From Limisphaera sp026417315 (lineage in GTDB: Bacteria; Verrucomicrobiota; Verrucomicrobiia; Limisphaerales; Limisphaeraceae), in the NCBI RefSeq assembly GCF_049537125.1, contig NZ_JBMVQY010000002.1:62001-126000 (forward strand): a stretch of DNA of 64,000 nt, in the 5' to 3' direction. Each line of letters starts with the position of its first letter. Position 1 is the stretch's first letter. The notes beneath the pieces were generated by a model that worked only from the letters and a program-made list of their open reading frames with translations, was not told the origin of the DNA and made no database searches. This document shows positions 62,199-64,000 of the stretch, one piece after another. The translations under genes were made by a program, and so were the position numbers.

Positions 62199-62945
62199 GT
62201 GAGGCGTGTGCGTGTGTGGGACCGAGCCGTTGGCTATCTGGGTTGGATCATGGGTGTCTCGCTGGTGAGTTGTGCGCCGTTGGATGAGCCGCTTTCCATG
62301 GTGGACCTGCGTCGGCGCATGGTGGAGGAACAGCTCAAGGCGCCGGGCCGGGACATTACGCATCCACGCGTGCTTCGGGCCATGGAAAAGGTTCCCCGGC
62401 ACGAGTTCGTCCCGGAGGCGCTTCGCGCCCAGGCCTATGAAGATCGCCCCCTGCCCATTGGCTACGGCCAAACGATCTCGCAGCCGTTCATCGTGGCCTT
62501 CATGACCGCCCAGCTGGATCCGCAGCCCGGAGAGAAGGTTCTGGAAGTGGGCACCGGATCGGGCTATCAGGCAGCCATCCTGGCCGAGCTTGGGGCCCAT
62601 GTGTACACGATCGAGATTCTGGAGCCGCTGGCCGAAACGGCCGCCGCCACCTTGCGTCGGCTGGGCTACACGAATGTCCAGGTACGCGCGGGCGACGGTT
62701 ATCTTGGCTGGCCGGAGGCCGCGCCGTTCGACGCGATCATGGTCACCTGCGCGCCGGATCACGTGCCGCAACCCTTGGTGGAGCAGTTGCGCGAGGGCGG
62801 CCGAATGATCATCCCGGTGGGGCCGCCGGGCATGCAACAATTGGTGGTGTTGCGGAAAAAGGAGGGGAAACTGGAACGGCGTGCAGTGTTGCCGGTGTTG
62901 TTCGTGCCGATGACAGGTCCGCGGGCCCAGCCTGTCAAACCCTGA
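62199..62945 (+). CDS. pcm: Protein-L-isoaspartate O-methyltransferase, predicted lipoprotein
   Basis: About 248 residues from the GTG at 62199 (TTGGAG lies just upstream). The catalytic domain has the PCMT order: VPRHEFVPEALRAQAYEDRPLPIGYGQTIS, FIVAFMTAQL, VLEVGTGSGYQAAIL and FDAIMVTCAPDHVP. It repairs isoaspartyl residues in ageing proteins. The N-terminus reads like a lipoprotein signal: RRVRVWDR, a hydrophobic run AVGYLGWIMGVSLVSC and a lipobox LVSC, so the enzyme is probably anchored outside the cytoplasm. Typical cytoplasmic homologues begin near MVDLRRRMV, and an ATG within that stretch exists. Confidence 0.8.
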   Translation: MRRVRVWDRAVGYLGWIMGVSLVSCAPLDEPLSMVDLRRRMVEEQLKAPGRDITHPRVLRAMEKVPRHEFVPEALRAQAYEDRPLPIGYGQTISQPFIVAFMTAQLDPQPGEKVLEVGTGSGYQAAILAELGAHVYTIEILEPLAETAAATLRRLGYTNVQVRAGDGYLGWPEAAPFDAIMVTCAPDHVPQPLVEQLREGGRMIIPVGPPGMQQLVVLRKKEGKLERRAVLPVLFVPMTGPRAQPVKP

Positions 62946-63084
62946 AGGCGGCGATGGAGCTTTCAGCGCAACACGGCCCGTTCAGGTTTTGGCCCCAAGC
63001 CGGGTGCTTGCGCGCGGCGGGAGGAAACCGAAGATTCAGTAGCACGCCCCTTTGCCGGTACGGCGTCACGCTGCGGGCACCGGG

Positions 63085-63354
63085 TCAGGCGGTCGCCAGC
63101 GTGCTGAGGCGTGTGCTGAGACGGGATTTGGCGCGAGCCGCTGTGCGCCAATGAAGCACACCCGCCTGTACGGCCTTGTCGACGGCCGAGGTGTATGCCC
63201 GGAGGGCCTCCTCGGCGGCTTTGCGGTCGCCGCTGGTCAACGCCTGCAGGTAAGCCTTTTGCAGCCGTCGGACGCGGGTCTTGACTGCCCGGTTCCGGCG
63301 ACGGCGTCGTTCACTCACTCGGGCTGCGCGTGCTGCCGATCTTGTATTGGCCAT
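63085..63354 (-). CDS. rpsT: 30S ribosomal protein S20
   Basis: 89 residues, Ala/Arg/Lys-rich, the usual length. The N-terminal ANTRSAARAARVSERRRRRNRAVKTRVR and the C-terminal VLHWRTAARAKSRLSTRL match S20, which binds 16S rRNA early in assembly. The ATG has an upstream promoter (63400-63427). It is monocistronic and convergent with pcm. Confidence 0.92.
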   Translation of the reverse strand: MANTRSAARAARVSERRRRRNRAVKTRVRRLQKAYLQALTSGDRKAAEEALRAYTSAVDKAVQAGVLHWRTAARAKSRLSTRLSTLATA

Positions 63355-63919
63355 AGCAAAACGGTCTCAAGCTTGCTCCGGTCGAATTCAAGGGCGGCTA
63401 GGGTACACGGCGACTGGATGATGTCAACGCCCTGTTTGGGGGTTCTGCGCGATGCGCCCAGTGGGATCCGCTTGGGAAACCCACAAGTGCAGGTCGTATC
63501 TGGCCCCGACCTGGTCTCCGGACGGAACGGGTTTTTATCTCCCGGTCCCTGACCGGCGGAGGTGGCTTCACACGGCCGCTGGGGCCGCGGTCGCGCAATC
63601 GCCTTTTCCCGCCGAGAGCGACCGGGTTGACCGATTTGGATGGGACTCCGGCCATGTCTGCTTTCGGTGCCTGCCGGCGAGCCCGCGGGTGGATCGTCGG
63701 GTTTGGCGCCGGTTCCGAAAGAATTGATTGCCGCCGGGGCTGTATGTACGGAGAGGCGTCCGTCTCCTGAGCGGCGGAGCGGGACCTGGGTGCTTCTCCC
63801 GCAGGCACTGCCTGCCGTAGCCGAGCGCGCCATCGGATTCGGCCATGGCTTTCCCAGGGAGCTTTGGCGATCAAGTTGTCGCAAGGGTCTGGGGATCGCA
63901 GGCTTGTCGTGGGTCCCCA
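63355..63919. other. 565-base intergenic region
   Basis: Apart from the rpsT promoter nothing is supported. The minus-strand open frames (63315-63920 and 63398-63874) translate to Arg/Pro-rich sequence that overlaps the promoter and has no motif. No tRNA is seen. Confidence 0.45.
63400..63427 (-). promoter_or_regulatory. Candidate sigma70-type promoter of rpsT
   Basis: On the minus strand TTGACA (63427-63422) is followed after 16 bases by TACCCT (63405-63400). The -35 is perfect and the -10 keeps TA and the final T. Transcription near 63393 gives a leader of about 39 bases before the ATG. Confidence 0.45.
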
Positions 63920-64000
63920 CTACACGGCCCTGGACCGACGCTGGTGGTAAAAGTCTTGTGCGGCCCGGGCGATGGCTCGAATGTTTTCCGGGCTGACGCC
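63920..64000 (-). CDS. C-terminal end of an unidentified gene (5' end outside window)
   Basis: Reading into the window from its right edge on the minus strand, the last 26 codons are open and end in TAG. They give GVSPENIRAIARAAQDFY and HQRRSRAV. The helix following SPEN resembles the C-terminus of some uroporphyrinogen-decarboxylase-like proteins, but 26 residues are too few to decide. A non-coding reading cannot be excluded. Confidence 0.45.
   Translation of the reverse strand, partial: GVSPENIRAIARAAQDFYHQRRSRAV

Noticed and set aside
1..64000. CRISPR arrays, transposases, integrases, attachment sites and phage genes
   Set aside because: None was found; there are no regularly spaced repeats, DDE or tyrosine-recombinase motifs, or phage structural genes.

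Overview
The window is GC-rich, densely coded bacterial chromosome. I infer Verrucomicrobiota, most likely near the Limisphaera/Pedosphaera branch. The evidence is a Verru_Chthon-type pseudopilin cassette, a WD40 Ser/Thr kinase beside an ECF sigma gene, a PrsK/PrsR pair, LamG and Ig-like exported proteins, and a very large subtilase. No rRNA or tRNA, CRISPR array, insertion sequence or prophage was seen. Taxonomic placement is inference only.

Layout. 1-4.96 kb (+): the end of a LolC/E permease, LolD, a TPMT-like methyltransferase, then two conserved genes of unknown function. 4.97-8.7 kb (-): a housekeeping run of ftsB-like, frr, moaD, moaE, yqgF, truA and trmL. 8.7-10.3 kb: a 1.6 kb stretch without a convincing gene. 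10.3-18.7 kb: signal peptidase I and a membrane protein (-), an ECF sigma gene facing a large WD40 kinase, hpt and cinA (+), and a ferredoxin (-) with its own promoter and terminator. 18.9-22.1 kb (+): a PDZ-less HtrA-like protease and an exported protein of unknown function. 22.1-27.9 kb (-): the two-component pair prsK/prsR and an Ig/LamG protein that looks cut at its 5' end.

28.6-37.7 kb is a metal-response island. A minus-strand triad (small anti-sigma-like membrane protein, periplasmic metal-sensor-like protein, ECF sigma factor) has the order of cnrYXH. It diverges from a plus-strand set made of a Cys-rich lipoprotein, an outer-membrane channel, an adaptor with two CPMHP modules, and a CusA/CzcA-type RND pump. 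The simple reading is metal sensing outside the cytoplasm, release of the sigma factor, and induction of efflux.

38.6-61.1 kb (+) is a type IV pilus/type II secretion-like island: two GspE/PilB ATPases flanking PilT, then PilC, a BrnT/CopG toxin-antitoxin pair, two GspG-like pseudopilins, a four-gene Verru_Chthon-like cassette chained by ATGA overlaps, and a 2437-residue multidomain subtilase. It ends in a PfkB-family sugar kinase and a probable lipoprotein PCMT. Ribosomal protein S20 and the tail of another gene lie at the right edge on the minus strand.
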